Source: Oscillospiraceae bacterium
GTDB taxonomy: Bacteria; Bacillota; Clostridia; Oscillospirales; Oscillospiraceae
Length of the DNA stretch: 64,000 bases
Reading direction: 5' to 3'
Assembly: GCA_020025535.1 (NCBI GenBank)
Contig: JAHHRY010000002.1
Location: 124,001 to 188,000 of the forward strand
Under the pieces are notes generated by a model. That model saw only the letters and a program-made list of their open reading frames with translations. It was not told the DNA's origin and did no database searches. Both the position numbers and the translations under genes were made by a program. This document shows, piece after piece, positions 33,078-42,355 of the stretch. Numbering within the stretch: the first letter of the stretch is position 1; every line of letters begins with the position of its first letter.

Positions 33078-35552
33078 ATGAGCAGCAAAAACTCAAACAA
33101 TAGCTTTATTCATAAGGTCGCCACGATTATCGTGGATAAACGCTATCTGTTTTTCCTGTTATATGCATTCGCATTTGTCTTCTGCCTGTTTTCAAAGAAC
33201 TGGGTTGAAGTGGAAAACGACATAACCACTTACCTGCCGGAAGATACGGAAACCCGACAGGGCCTTGTGATTATGAATGACAATTTCACCACCTATGCTT
33301 CCGCCCGGGTGATGGTCTCCAATATCACCTATGAAGAAGCCGAGAAAATTCATGACACCCTGACTGAAATCGAGGGTGTGCAGATGGTAATCTTTGATGA
33401 CACCGAAGACCACTACCGCGAGGCATCTGCCCTGTACGAAATTAACTTCTCCGGTGAAATAGAAGATGAAATCTGCACCCAGGCGATGGATGATATACAG
33501 GCGGCACTGGAGCGGTATGACATTTCAGTAGATACGCTGATCGGCTACGACGAAACCGCAGAGCTGAACAAGGAAATGTCCACCATCCTGCTGATTGCTG
33601 TCGTAATCATTATCGTCGTTCTGGTTCTTACATCCCGTTCCTACGCTGAAGTTCCAGTCCTGCTGATTACATTCGGCATGGCTGCACTTCTGAACGTAGG
33701 TACAAACTTCCTCTGCGGCAAAATCAGCTTTATTTCGGACTCGGTTGCCGTTGTTCTGCAGCTGGCTCTGGCTATTGACTATGCAATCATTCTGTGCCAC
33801 CGTTTCTCGGACGAACACGAAACGAAGAATACCCGTGACGCCTGTATTGACGCTCTGTCCAAGGCCATCCCGGAGATCTGCGCTTCTTCCCTGACCACTA
33901 TCAGCGGTCTGATTGCCCTGTCTTTCATGAAGTTCAACATTGGCCTGGACCTTTCCATCGTGCTGATTAAGTCTGTGCTTCTGAGCCTGCTGTCCGTGTT
34001 CACGCTGATGCCCGGTCTTCTGGTTCTGTTCAGCCCGCTGATTGATCGTACTCAGCACAAAAAACTGTTGCCCAATATCACCCTGATCGGCAAGTTTGCA
34101 GTTAAGACCCGCTACATTATGCCTGCACTGTTCGCAGTCATTCTGGTAGGGGCATTTCTGCTTTCCAATCACTGCCCGTATTGCTACAGCTACAATGACA
34201 TTCAAACAACCAAGATGTCTGAGCGGCAGGTAGCTATCTTTAATATTAAGGATACATTCGGATCTTCCAATATGGTTGCACTGATCGTACCCAACGGAAA
34301 CTATAAGGCAGAAAGTGCTATTATAAAGGAACTGGAAAAACGTCCGGAAGTAAAAAGCACACTGGCATTGTGCAGCACGGACGCCATGGATGGCTACAAG
34401 CTGACAGACGCCCTTACCCCCCGGCAGTTCTCAGAACTGATTGGCTTTGATTACGAAGTGGCAAAAGCGCTTTACAGCGCGTATGCCCTTGAACATGACC
34501 AGTACGGCGAAATACTTGGCGGTTTGGCCGACTACGATGTTCCCCTGTTCGATATGTTCCTGTTCCTGAAAGATCAGCTCCAGTCTCACAACATTACCCT
34601 GGAAGGCGAAGCTCAGGAGAAGATGGATGATCTGTTTGAGCAGTTGGAATCTGCTCAGCTGCAGCTGCAGAGCGATAAGTACAGCCGTATGGTTGTATTC
34701 CTGAATCTGCCGGAAGAAAGCGAAGAAACCTATGATTTCCTTGAAGAAGTCAGAGGAATCATGGGTAAATACTACGCAGATAATTTTTACATCATCGGCA
34801 ACTCCACCAGCTATCGCGATCTGGAATCCTCCTTTGCAAAAGACAACCTGATGATCAGTATTCTCTCCGCTCTGCTGGTTATTCTGGTGCTACTGTTCAC
34901 CTTCCAGTCTGTAGCTCTGCCCGTCCTGCTGATTATCGTCATTCAGGGCAGTATCTGGATCAACTTCTCCTTCCCCACTCTGATGCATCAGCCCCTGTAC
35001 TTCCTCGGCTACCTGATTGTTAACGCCATCCAGATGGGTGCAAATATTGACTACGCCATCGTCATTTCCAGCCACTATCAGGAACTGAAAACACAGATGC
35101 CCCACAAGGAAGCCATTATTCATGCACTGAATGCTTCCTTCCCCACCGTATTTACATCCGGCAGCATCATGGCATCCGCCGGCTTGCTGATTGGTAACCT
35201 GTCTGCACAGCCTGTTATTGCCATTCTTGGCAACTGCCTTGGACGAGGCACGATCATCTCCATCATTCTGGTTCTTGGTATTCTTCCCTCCGTTCTGGTT
35301 CTGGGCGACTCCATCATCGAACGTACCCGCTTCAAGTTTAAGGGTATCGACCGTCCCGTTCTGGCTTCCAAGGGAACCATGAAGGTGAATGGACGTGTGC
35401 GCGGCTACATTAACGGTGTGGTTGATGCAGACTTCGACGGTATCCTGCACGGCGAGATCAATGCTTCGATTTTGACAAACGGCCAAAGCAATACCAATGA
35501 ATTAGGCATCGAGGATGGCAGCGACGCTGAAGGAGGTAGTGACAATGCGTAA
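33078..35552 (+). CDS. MMPL/RND family membrane transporter
   Basis: An 824-residue protein with the RND duplicated topology. There is one helix near residues 20-40, an external loop domain, a helix bundle at ~175-335, a second external domain, a second bundle at ~590-745 and a soluble C-terminal tail of ~80 residues. GD/DYA-type motifs occur at the helix-4 equivalents (LALAIDYAIILCHRF and MGANIDYAIVISSHY). Family members export lipids, siderophores or drugs, or act with surface proteins. AGGAGG precedes the ATG. Its last eight bases overlap the GLUG gene, suggesting a shared job. Confidence 0.88.
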   Translation: MSSKNSNNSFIHKVATIIVDKRYLFFLLYAFAFVFCLFSKNWVEVENDITTYLPEDTETRQGLVIMNDNFTTYASARVMVSNITYEEAEKIHDTLTEIEGVQMVIFDDTEDHYREASALYEINFSGEIEDEICTQAMDDIQAALERYDISVDTLIGYDETAELNKEMSTILLIAVVIIIVVLVLTSRSYAEVPVLLITFGMAALLNVGTNFLCGKISFISDSVAVVLQLALAIDYAIILCHRFSDEHETKNTRDACIDALSKAIPEICASSLTTISGLIALSFMKFNIGLDLSIVLIKSVLLSLLSVFTLMPGLLVLFSPLIDRTQHKKLLPNITLIGKFAVKTRYIMPALFAVILVGAFLLSNHCPYCYSYNDIQTTKMSERQVAIFNIKDTFGSSNMVALIVPNGNYKAESAIIKELEKRPEVKSTLALCSTDAMDGYKLTDALTPRQFSELIGFDYEVAKALYSAYALEHDQYGEILGGLADYDVPLFDMFLFLKDQLQSHNITLEGEAQEKMDDLFEQLESAQLQLQSDKYSRMVVFLNLPEESEETYDFLEEVRGIMGKYYADNFYIIGNSTSYRDLESSFAKDNLMISILSALLVILVLLFTFQSVALPVLLIIVIQGSIWINFSFPTLMHQPLYFLGYLIVNAIQMGANIDYAIVISSHYQELKTQMPHKEAIIHALNASFPTVFTSGSIMASAGLLIGNLSAQPVIAILGNCLGRGTIISIILVLGILPSVLVLGDSIIERTRFKFKGIDRPVLASKGTMKVNGRVRGYINGVVDADFDGILHGEINASILTNGQSNTNELGIEDGSDAEGGSDNA

Positions 35553-38307
35553 ACAATTAAAATCAGGCATCAGCCTTTGTCTTTGTATCTGTCTTCTGGC
35601 GTTCTGCATTTTCCCCGTTTTTGCGGAAGATGCGAAGCCCTCTCCTGCAGAAGGTCTGCACATCAAAAATCTGGATGATTTTCTTGCCTTCGCAGATGGC
35701 TGCCGTCTGGACAGCTACAGCAAAGATCTGGTTGTCTATCTGGATGCAGATATCGATCTGAGCGGCACAAGTTTTAACGGAATTCCCGTGTTCTGCGGAG
35801 AGTTTCACGGTGGCGGGCATACCATTCAGGGCCTTTCCATCACCGTGAATGGTTCCGTGCAGGGCCTGTTCCGTTATCTTACAAAGACAGCCCTGGTAGA
35901 AAATCTGAAGGTTCAGGGCAAAGTGGTTCCCGGCGGCAGCCGCAGCACAGTTGGCGGCATCGTCGGACACAACTCGGGCACGATTGAAAACTGCAGCTTT
36001 GACGGTGAGACCGGCGGCATTGAGTACATCGGCGGCATTGCAGGAACCAATCAGGTCTCCGGTGTCATCAAGGGCTGTCTTATCAGCGGCAGCATATACG
36101 GCAATCATTTTGTAGGCGGTGTTGCCGGTGAAAATGCCGGACTGATCCGGGAATGTGTCAATTTGTCTGACATCGACGTGAATCTGGATCAGGGCGGTGT
36201 CGACCTTTCAAACATAACCATCGATTCCGTATTGGGTACCACTTCCGTCAGCACCGTAACCGATATCGGCGGTATTGCAGGCGTCAGCAACGGTGTCATT
36301 CGCAGCTGCGAAAACCGCGGAAATGTAGGTTACAAGCACGTCGGTTATAATATCGGCGGCATCGTTGGCAGACAGCAGGGCTTTGTCGTAGAATGCAAAA
36401 ACTACGCCCCCATCCGTGGCAGAAAAGAAGTCGGCGGCATCGTTGGCCAGATGGAGCCCGTTTCCAGACTTGAGTACACCTCCGATACGCTGCAGATTCT
36501 GCGGGAACAAATGGATACCCTTATGGTTCTCGTCAAGCAGGCAGATAGGAATGTCCATAACAGCAGTGAAAATATCCATAATCAGATCGTAGCTCTCCAG
36601 GATCAGATCGAGATTGCCAAAAAAGCAATTGATCAGCTGACTCCGGACAAGGATGATCCTCAGCTGCCGGATAAGGATACCCTTATCTCCTCTCTCAACG
36701 CGCTTACCAGCAGTCTCAGCAGCATTCAAAAACTGGTAATCGGCATTACAACCTCTATCGATGAGGGCAACACCAACCTTACCAACGATATCAGGGCGAT
36801 TACCAAGCAGATGAATCTCATCAATCAGACACTTAACAACGCATCCGACAACATCGGCGGAAGCATCACAGACTCCTCCGATCAGGATACCGACGAAGAT
36901 ACCACCGGTAAGGTTTCCCAGTGCATCAATTACGGTGATGTTCTGGCCGACCTGAACGTCGGCGGTGTTGTAGGTGCCGTTTCTTGGGAAAATGTCCTGG
37001 ATCCCGAAGATGACCTGCAAATCAGCGGACAGACTTCCATGAACTTCCAGTATGAGGTGCGTGCGGTAATTTCCGGCTGCGAAAACAAAGCCACAATTAC
37101 CGCCAGAAAACGGAACGCAGGCGGTATTGCCGGTCTTGTAACCCTGGGCCTTGTGAAGGACTGCGTCAGCACAGGTACATTGGATGCCGATATCGCTGAT
37201 TTTATCGGCGGCATCGTCGGAAACAGCACCGGCTATATTCGCAACTGCAGCGCCAAGTGCGCGCTGAACGGCAGCATCTATGTAGGAGGTATCGCAGGCT
37301 GTGCTACCTTCGTCGCTGATTGCAGAAGCATGGTTACCATTGACAACGGCAAAGAAAAACTGGGTGCTGTCATTGGCGACATCAATGTGGATGACGTACA
37401 GGCCAAAGAGCCTTTCAAGAATAATTACTATCTGCTGAACGATCATGACTACGGCGGTATTGACGGTGTCAGCTATGCCGGTCTGGCTGAGTTCCTTTCA
37501 CAGGATGCATTTTTCAAGCTTCCCGATCTGAAGGACATTTTCAGCGAATCGACTATCACCTTTATTTTTGAAGATGGCTCTATAACCACTGTCAGCGTCG
37601 CTGTCGGCGAAGCTCTTAACGAGAATGACATTCCCGTCATCCCCAAAAAACAGGGCCATACCGGTGCGTGGGAAGGTCTGGATGACGCCGATCTTACCAG
37701 CATTTACTTCGACATGACTTTCCACGTCTCCTACACACCGTACCAGGTCACGGTCGAAAGCGAAATACATCGTGAAAACGGCAAACCCATTCTGCTTGCT
37801 GAAGGTCGCTTTGTCGACATGAACAACTTCAAAATCGAAGAAATTACGGACTTCCCTGCCGTATCCGGCAGTCAGGAAGTGCTGGAGGCATGGCGGATCC
37901 CCGATTTCTCGAACAACTCCAAAACACAGCTGCGCTTTGCGTGTCCGGAAGGCTGCAAGCCGGAATCCGTCCAAATTCTGATCAGGGACTGTGACGGCGA
38001 CTGGAACCCTGTCAATGCCGAGATAAACGGGAGCTACCTTGTATTTTCCGTGCATCCCACGGATGACGCCTTCTGTGCCGTTCAGCAGGCAGAGAATTAC
38101 TACTGGATTCTTTATGTGGCAGGCGGCGTTGTGGCACTTCTGGCCATTATTCTGATTGTTGTCATTGTCAAAAAGAAATCCCGCAAGAAGGCAAAAAAGC
38201 ACTCTGCCGGAAAAGAAGCCAAAGAAACCGTTGAGACTACCGAAGTAGTCGACACCGCTGATGCAGCCGATACTGCTGAGGCTTCCGATACTTCCGATCA
38301 GAAGTAA
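35545..38307 (+). CDS. Membrane-anchored GLUG-repeat surface protein
   Basis: A 920-residue exported protein with a signal peptide at residues 1-27 (cleavage near FPVFA-ED). Repeated GLUG-type motifs (VGGIVGHNSGTIENC, IGGIAGTNQ, VGGVAGENAG, VGGIVGQ and others) build a beta-helix at ~70-320 and again at ~470-610. A helical coiled-coil segment lies between at ~320-460. One transmembrane helix near 860-885 is followed by a Lys-rich stop-transfer and an acidic Asp/Ala/Thr tail. GLUG repeats also occur in IgA-specific metallopeptidases, but no protease motif is seen here. AGGAGGT precedes the ATG. Confidence 0.8.
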   Translation: MRKQLKSGISLCLCICLLAFCIFPVFAEDAKPSPAEGLHIKNLDDFLAFADGCRLDSYSKDLVVYLDADIDLSGTSFNGIPVFCGEFHGGGHTIQGLSITVNGSVQGLFRYLTKTALVENLKVQGKVVPGGSRSTVGGIVGHNSGTIENCSFDGETGGIEYIGGIAGTNQVSGVIKGCLISGSIYGNHFVGGVAGENAGLIRECVNLSDIDVNLDQGGVDLSNITIDSVLGTTSVSTVTDIGGIAGVSNGVIRSCENRGNVGYKHVGYNIGGIVGRQQGFVVECKNYAPIRGRKEVGGIVGQMEPVSRLEYTSDTLQILREQMDTLMVLVKQADRNVHNSSENIHNQIVALQDQIEIAKKAIDQLTPDKDDPQLPDKDTLISSLNALTSSLSSIQKLVIGITTSIDEGNTNLTNDIRAITKQMNLINQTLNNASDNIGGSITDSSDQDTDEDTTGKVSQCINYGDVLADLNVGGVVGAVSWENVLDPEDDLQISGQTSMNFQYEVRAVISGCENKATITARKRNAGGIAGLVTLGLVKDCVSTGTLDADIADFIGGIVGNSTGYIRNCSAKCALNGSIYVGGIAGCATFVADCRSMVTIDNGKEKLGAVIGDINVDDVQAKEPFKNNYYLLNDHDYGGIDGVSYAGLAEFLSQDAFFKLPDLKDIFSESTITFIFEDGSITTVSVAVGEALNENDIPVIPKKQGHTGAWEGLDDADLTSIYFDMTFHVSYTPYQVTVESEIHRENGKPILLAEGRFVDMNNFKIEEITDFPAVSGSQEVLEAWRIPDFSNNSKTQLRFACPEGCKPESVQILIRDCDGDWNPVNAEINGSYLVFSVHPTDDAFCAVQQAENYYWILYVAGGVVALLAIILIVVIVKKKSRKKAKKHSAGKEAKETVETTEVVDTADAADTAEASDTSDQK

Positions 38308-38318
38308 GGTAAGAAAAC

Positions 38319-38369
38319 AATCCCCCTGAAGCAAAGCCGGAATCGTCCGACAGCTTCAGGGGGATTTTA
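38319..38369 (+). terminator. Terminator of the MMPL-GLUG operon
   Basis: AATCCCCCTGAAGC pairs with its exact complement at 38353-38366, then TTTAT. Confidence 0.85.
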
Positions 38370-38398
38370 TATTCAGTGAATTGCAACCGCTCTGTATG

Positions 38399-38432
38399 CA
38401 AAACAGCTGCTCCCCTTTCGGGCAGCAGCTGT
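38399..38432 (-). terminator. Terminator of the YdcF-discoidin gene
   Basis: On the minus strand ACAGCTGCT-GCCC, loop GAAA, GGGG-AGCAGCTGT, then a T-run. Confidence 0.75.
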
Positions 38433-38531
38433 CTGTTGTCAGCATCACGCCTTATGGATTGAATCATCCGTCAAAAGGCTGCGGATTCTGAGGGGTTCCT
38501 ATTTCCCAGAAGATGCCTGTAATACATGGCA

Positions 38532-41216
38532 TTATTCTTCCGTCATGTCCTTTCGCTTGTAACCAAGGTAAAGCACAGCAGTGAAAGAAACCATTGCAGT
38601 AAGCATCCAGAACATGGGATTGACGTCATCTCCGGTGACGGGAGGCTCCGGATCAACGTGAGGTGCTGCTACAAGGTCTGCGATGGCATCCTCGATAGCC
38701 TGGGCCATGGCATCCACCTGTTCCTGCTGGGTAATATTCAGGGTGCGATCCACCGCAGCCAGAGCCGCCTCCACGCCGGAGAAATCGACGTAATCACTCT
38801 TGTTCAGGCTGTTGGCCTTCTCAATTGCCTGATCTACCTTGGAGTAGTCCGCAGGCAGATACTGAAGGCCTTCCAAAGCGGCTTCCAGAGCCTTATGTGC
38901 AGTCTGAACATCTTCCAGGGTGGCGGTGTCATCTGCCAGCAGAGCCTGTGCATTGGCAACAGCCTGATGCAGAGCCTGAATACTTTCTTCGGTACGGTTG
39001 GTCAGATCTGCCTTTATGGCTTCCTCCACCAGAGCGGACAGGGCTTCTTTTGCTGTAATCAGCTCATAGTTCACATGCTGGCCGTAGACGCGCAGCTCGT
39101 TGAGGTGGAAGGACGCATTGACAGAATCATAAGTACCAACCAGTTTTACATAGCGTGCATATACGACGCGGTCGCTCACATCAATGGTCTCACCCTTGAT
39201 GGTGGACTTGTCTGTTCCTTCGGTCTTGGAGTGAAGAAGCTGGAAGTCCTTGCCGTCGATGCTGGTATAAATGTCGTAGTAATAGTAACGGTTATCGGTG
39301 CGTGCCCAGTAAGTAATGACATTCAGGCTGTCCAGCTGGTAGACATCGCCCAGATCTACGCAAACCCAGGGCTGATTTGCATAAACGCCGCCATCCCAAT
39401 AAGAAGTACGGTCACCGTCGTTGATCTTTCCTTCGCTGCTGTTGGCAGAAGAGCCGGCACTGGTGTCGGTTCCGCTGGAGGTAACAGGCTTGCCATAAGC
39501 CAGATTGTTGACCTCATAGCCATAGGCTTCCAATTCCACAATGTGGATATTGTTGATGTCAGGACGTCCTTCTACCTTTGTTTCCAGACCGTGGAGCTTG
39601 AGGTAAGCAATCTGTGCATTGACTTCGTGACCGACGCCCTGATCTGTGATGTAGGTATCCGCCGTATTTTCTCCGATTTTGAACCAGGTTTCTCCGTCGG
39701 TGCTGCCCAGCAGCTCATACTTGTAAATGCGCTGGCCCTTCCAATAGGGGAAAACATTGATGTACTCCACCTGATACAGGCCGTCCAGGTCGATCACCAG
39801 TTCAGCATCCTTACTGGCCACATTGCCGTTGTTCTCGCTGGCCCAGTAGTTGGAGGTGTCCTTCACACCGTCATTGACTTTGTAGGCATTGTTCTGGTTG
39901 CAGTTGGCAGTTACATCCAGCTTGTAGGCAATATTCGCCATCTTTACCAGCTGTTTCTTAGCCTGCATAAGGGCCTGATATGCATTGCTGATTTCATCGT
40001 TGGTAGCAGCGTTGCCCTTGTCTACCACGGACTGTGCATGATTCAGAGCCTCCGTGAGCTTCGCAACGGATTCATTGGTGTACATGGTGGTGCTCATACC
40101 ATTGACTTCATCTACCAGCTTTTTCAGATAGGTGTTGTCAAAGACTTCCTTGTGGCTGTCCTGCAGGCGGAAGCCGGTGGAGATGGTAATGTCATTTTCC
40201 TTATAGGATACGGTGATGGTCTGCTCTGCGCCCAGAGCGGGATCAAAATCGGTTACCTTAATCAGATCGCTGACATCACGGGAGAAGCCGCTGTCATAGT
40301 GGGCGATGACCTTCAGATTCAAGGTATCGCCGGAGGTGTAAATGGGATCCTGCATAATGGACAGACCATTCAGCTGGGACAGAGGCTTGCGGGAATCGGA
40401 AAGCTTTACGCCTGCCACGTTTGCCACGCCGGAAGCCTGAAGAGAAATGGACTCATATCCCTGACTGCCGGTGTAGCATCCGGCATTGGAAACGATGTTC
40501 AGGGGCTTCTTGCCGCTTTCCAGAGCAGCCAGAACAAACTTGGAATAGAACAGGATGCATCCGCGGGGAACATGGTAATCACTGGTAACCATGACAATGG
40601 ATTTTACATGCGGATACTTGGTGGTAAGGATGTTGAAGGTATTCAGTGCGTTGCCGACGGTATCAGGAGCCCGGTTTTCGACGATGAGCCGATTTTCATC
40701 CAGACCATGCTCCAGCAGCCATTCGCCCATGAGACCGCCCTCGGTGACATTGGGGTTGCCGGACGCGGTGCCGCCGCCGGTAACAACCACATAGGCATTG
40801 GGGTACTTCTCGGCAGAAGCCAGTCCGGCCTCCAGACGATTCACCAGTTCCTTCTTCATAGAGCCATCGTGGTTAAGGGCAAAGCCCAGAATGACGATGC
40901 ACAGGCTGTTATCCTGAGGCAGGCCGTCCTCTGTCACACCGATGTTGACATTCATGTCTGTATTGATGTAGCTCCAGTAGCTCATGATTTTGTTCCAAGC
41001 CTCATACTTGGACTGGTCAACTTGCTTGAGTTTCTCCAATGTACGGAGTATGTCAGTAGTGGCACTCTCCTGATAGTCCCGATAGTAGGAAATCAGATCA
41101 GCCACCAAATCGTCGGTAGACTGTGCTGCCTTTGCAGGTGCGGCCCCAAAGGCTACGACACCCACCAAAAGGAACAACGTTGTAACGAGTGCAGTCAAAC
41201 GCTTTGCTATTTTCAT
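38532..41216 (-). CDS. Secreted YdcF-like (DUF218) protein with discoidin domains and wall anchor
   Basis: An 894-residue exported protein. Signal peptide at residues 1-31; a DUF218/YdcF-like domain at ~100-245 (CIVILGFALN, VVVTGGG, ENRAPDTVGNAL); an Ig-like segment at ~290-350; a FIVAR-like helical module at ~360-415; two F5/8-type (discoidin) carbohydrate-binding regions at ~420-530 and ~545-685; and two FIVAR-like modules to ~850. The C-terminus PPVTGDDVN plus hydrophobic helix and YKRK looks like a PxTG sortase signal. GGAGGAAT precedes the ATG. It probably acts on or binds surface glycans; the catalytic role of DUF218 here is unknown. Confidence 0.78.
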   Translation of the reverse strand: MKIAKRLTALVTTLFLLVGVVAFGAAPAKAAQSTDDLVADLISYYRDYQESATTDILRTLEKLKQVDQSKYEAWNKIMSYWSYINTDMNVNIGVTEDGLPQDNSLCIVILGFALNHDGSMKKELVNRLEAGLASAEKYPNAYVVVTGGGTASGNPNVTEGGLMGEWLLEHGLDENRLIVENRAPDTVGNALNTFNILTTKYPHVKSIVMVTSDYHVPRGCILFYSKFVLAALESGKKPLNIVSNAGCYTGSQGYESISLQASGVANVAGVKLSDSRKPLSQLNGLSIMQDPIYTSGDTLNLKVIAHYDSGFSRDVSDLIKVTDFDPALGAEQTITVSYKENDITISTGFRLQDSHKEVFDNTYLKKLVDEVNGMSTTMYTNESVAKLTEALNHAQSVVDKGNAATNDEISNAYQALMQAKKQLVKMANIAYKLDVTANCNQNNAYKVNDGVKDTSNYWASENNGNVASKDAELVIDLDGLYQVEYINVFPYWKGQRIYKYELLGSTDGETWFKIGENTADTYITDQGVGHEVNAQIAYLKLHGLETKVEGRPDINNIHIVELEAYGYEVNNLAYGKPVTSSGTDTSAGSSANSSEGKINDGDRTSYWDGGVYANQPWVCVDLGDVYQLDSLNVITYWARTDNRYYYYDIYTSIDGKDFQLLHSKTEGTDKSTIKGETIDVSDRVVYARYVKLVGTYDSVNASFHLNELRVYGQHVNYELITAKEALSALVEEAIKADLTNRTEESIQALHQAVANAQALLADDTATLEDVQTAHKALEAALEGLQYLPADYSKVDQAIEKANSLNKSDYVDFSGVEAALAAVDRTLNITQQEQVDAMAQAIEDAIADLVAAPHVDPEPPVTGDDVNPMFWMLTAMVSFTAVLYLGYKRKDMTEE

Positions 41217-41318
41217 TTTGAGATTCCTCCTGAGTTAATGTAACGAAAATGGATTGAATGTGGTATTGTCAGATATTCACCTCACTGTCTGCATCTGTTC
41301 TGTGATAGCAACCGGCCA

Positions 41319-41347
41319 ATTATATCATTTACGAAAAAATATTGCAA
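41319..41347 (-). promoter_or_regulatory. Sigma-A promoter of the YdcF-discoidin gene
   Basis: On the minus strand TTGCAA, a 17-base spacer and TATAAT. The rest of the 304-base gap at 41217-41520 holds only this leader and the neighbouring terminator; I see no gene in it. Confidence 0.75.
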
Positions 41348-41476
41348 ACAGTTTTTGTGTATTGTCTCAGGAATTTTGTGGAGCTGTGTGCAAAGTACAC
41401 TATACCACCTAAAAGCGCAAATTGTCTTTTTTGGTGGAAAGCTTACAACCAGCTGGGTATAATAGTAGACAAATAT

Positions 41477-41508
41477 ACAAAAAAAGAACCGCCATTAAAG
41501 GCGGTTCT
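41477..41508 (-). terminator. Terminator of the lipoprotein gene
   Basis: AGAACCGCC and GGCGGTTCT around a 6-base loop. On the minus strand TTTTTTTG follows. Confidence 0.9.
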
Positions 41509-41520
41509 TTCTAAGTATAA

Positions 41521-42285
41521 TTAAGCAGCAGTCTTGACAGTAACGGAAGTGATGTGAGGATTGACACCCTCGTACCAGTACAGGAAGCCTTCCATATCGA
41601 TCACATCGCCAATCTTCAGGTTCTTAACAGCAGCATAAACATCGCTGTCCTTGTCGCACAGGTAGGACTCAACCGTGAAGGTATAGCTCTCGCCGTTAAT
41701 GGAAACCTTGAAGTACAGGTCATCGCCATCCTGACCGGAACCGTTGTACTTATACATGAATGCCAGATCATTGCCCTTGTCATCCTTGCCGACAGGCTCG
41801 ACAGTCATACCCTTGAAGGCTACGAACTTGTTCTGATGGTTAATCAGCTCGTCCTTGCCCAGCAGCTCGGTAACATCGGTTACGGGAGCAATATAGGATC
41901 CGTCCATGATTTCAAACTTGGCATCAACAATTTCGACCTCGCCGGACCATGCAGCCTTGACGCCGGTCACCTTGATTCTGGTGCCGGGAACCATCTTGTC
42001 ATAGTCTTCCTTGGAGCAAGGCATCTGATAAACGAAATATGCGCCATCGGTGTCCTGAGTGTAGAAGGTAGCGACACCTACGCCGTCCTTTTCCCACCAG
42101 CCCTGCTTAGCCTGAACAAAGGTCTCAACTACAACCTCGGAGTCCAGCTCAGCAGCTGCATACTCTTCATAGGTCATAACGCCCTCGGACTTCTTACTGG
42201 GATCGAACTCTCCCTCACTAGGTGCGCAGCCTGCCACAGAGAAAACCAGCAGCAGAGCCAGACATAATGCGGTAAACTTTTTCAT
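41521..42285 (-). CDS. Lipoprotein with tandem OB-like domains
   Basis: A 254-residue lipoprotein. The lipobox VAGC ends a signal peptide at about residue 20. Two domains follow, each with beta-strand alternation and a phrase such as PGTRIKVTGVKAAWSGEVEI or IGDVIDMEGFLYW. These read like OB folds (bacterial tower/OB lipoproteins), a pattern I recognise from gut clostridia without a known role. The start at 42285 is eight bases from AAGGAG; an ATG two codons earlier is too close. It has its own promoter inside the end of the upstream gene. Confidence 0.7.
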   Translation of the reverse strand: MKKFTALCLALLLVFSVAGCAPSEGEFDPSKKSEGVMTYEEYAAAELDSEVVVETFVQAKQGWWEKDGVGVATFYTQDTDGAYFVYQMPCSKEDYDKMVPGTRIKVTGVKAAWSGEVEIVDAKFEIMDGSYIAPVTDVTELLGKDELINHQNKFVAFKGMTVEPVGKDDKGNDLAFMYKYNGSGQDGDDLYFKVSINGESYTFTVESYLCDKDSDVYAAVKNLKIGDVIDMEGFLYWYEGVNPHITSVTVKTAA

Positions 42286-42303
42286 TTCCATTTCTCCTTT
42301 AAT

Positions 42304-42324
42304 TGTGGTTTCTTCGGAACCACA
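42304..42324 (-). promoter_or_regulatory. Hairpin at the predicted mRNA 5' end of the lipoprotein gene
   Basis: Inverted repeat TGTGGTT/AACCACA at the predicted start of transcription. It is likely a 5' stabilising stem or an operator. Confidence 0.4.
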
Positions 42325-42327
42325 CCC

Positions 42328-42355
42328 ATTATACAACGAATTTTCAATAAATCAA
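42328..42355 (-). promoter_or_regulatory. Sigma-A promoter of the lipoprotein gene
   Basis: On the minus strand TTGATT, a 16-base spacer and TATAAT, overlapping the 3' end of the substrate-binding protein gene. Confidence 0.65.

Noticed and set aside
38526..41243. A 905-codon ORF on the plus strand opposite the YdcF-discoidin gene
   Set aside because: The minus-strand frame has a signal peptide, recognisable domains, SD, promoter and terminator. The plus-strand frame has none and is a by-product of codon bias.
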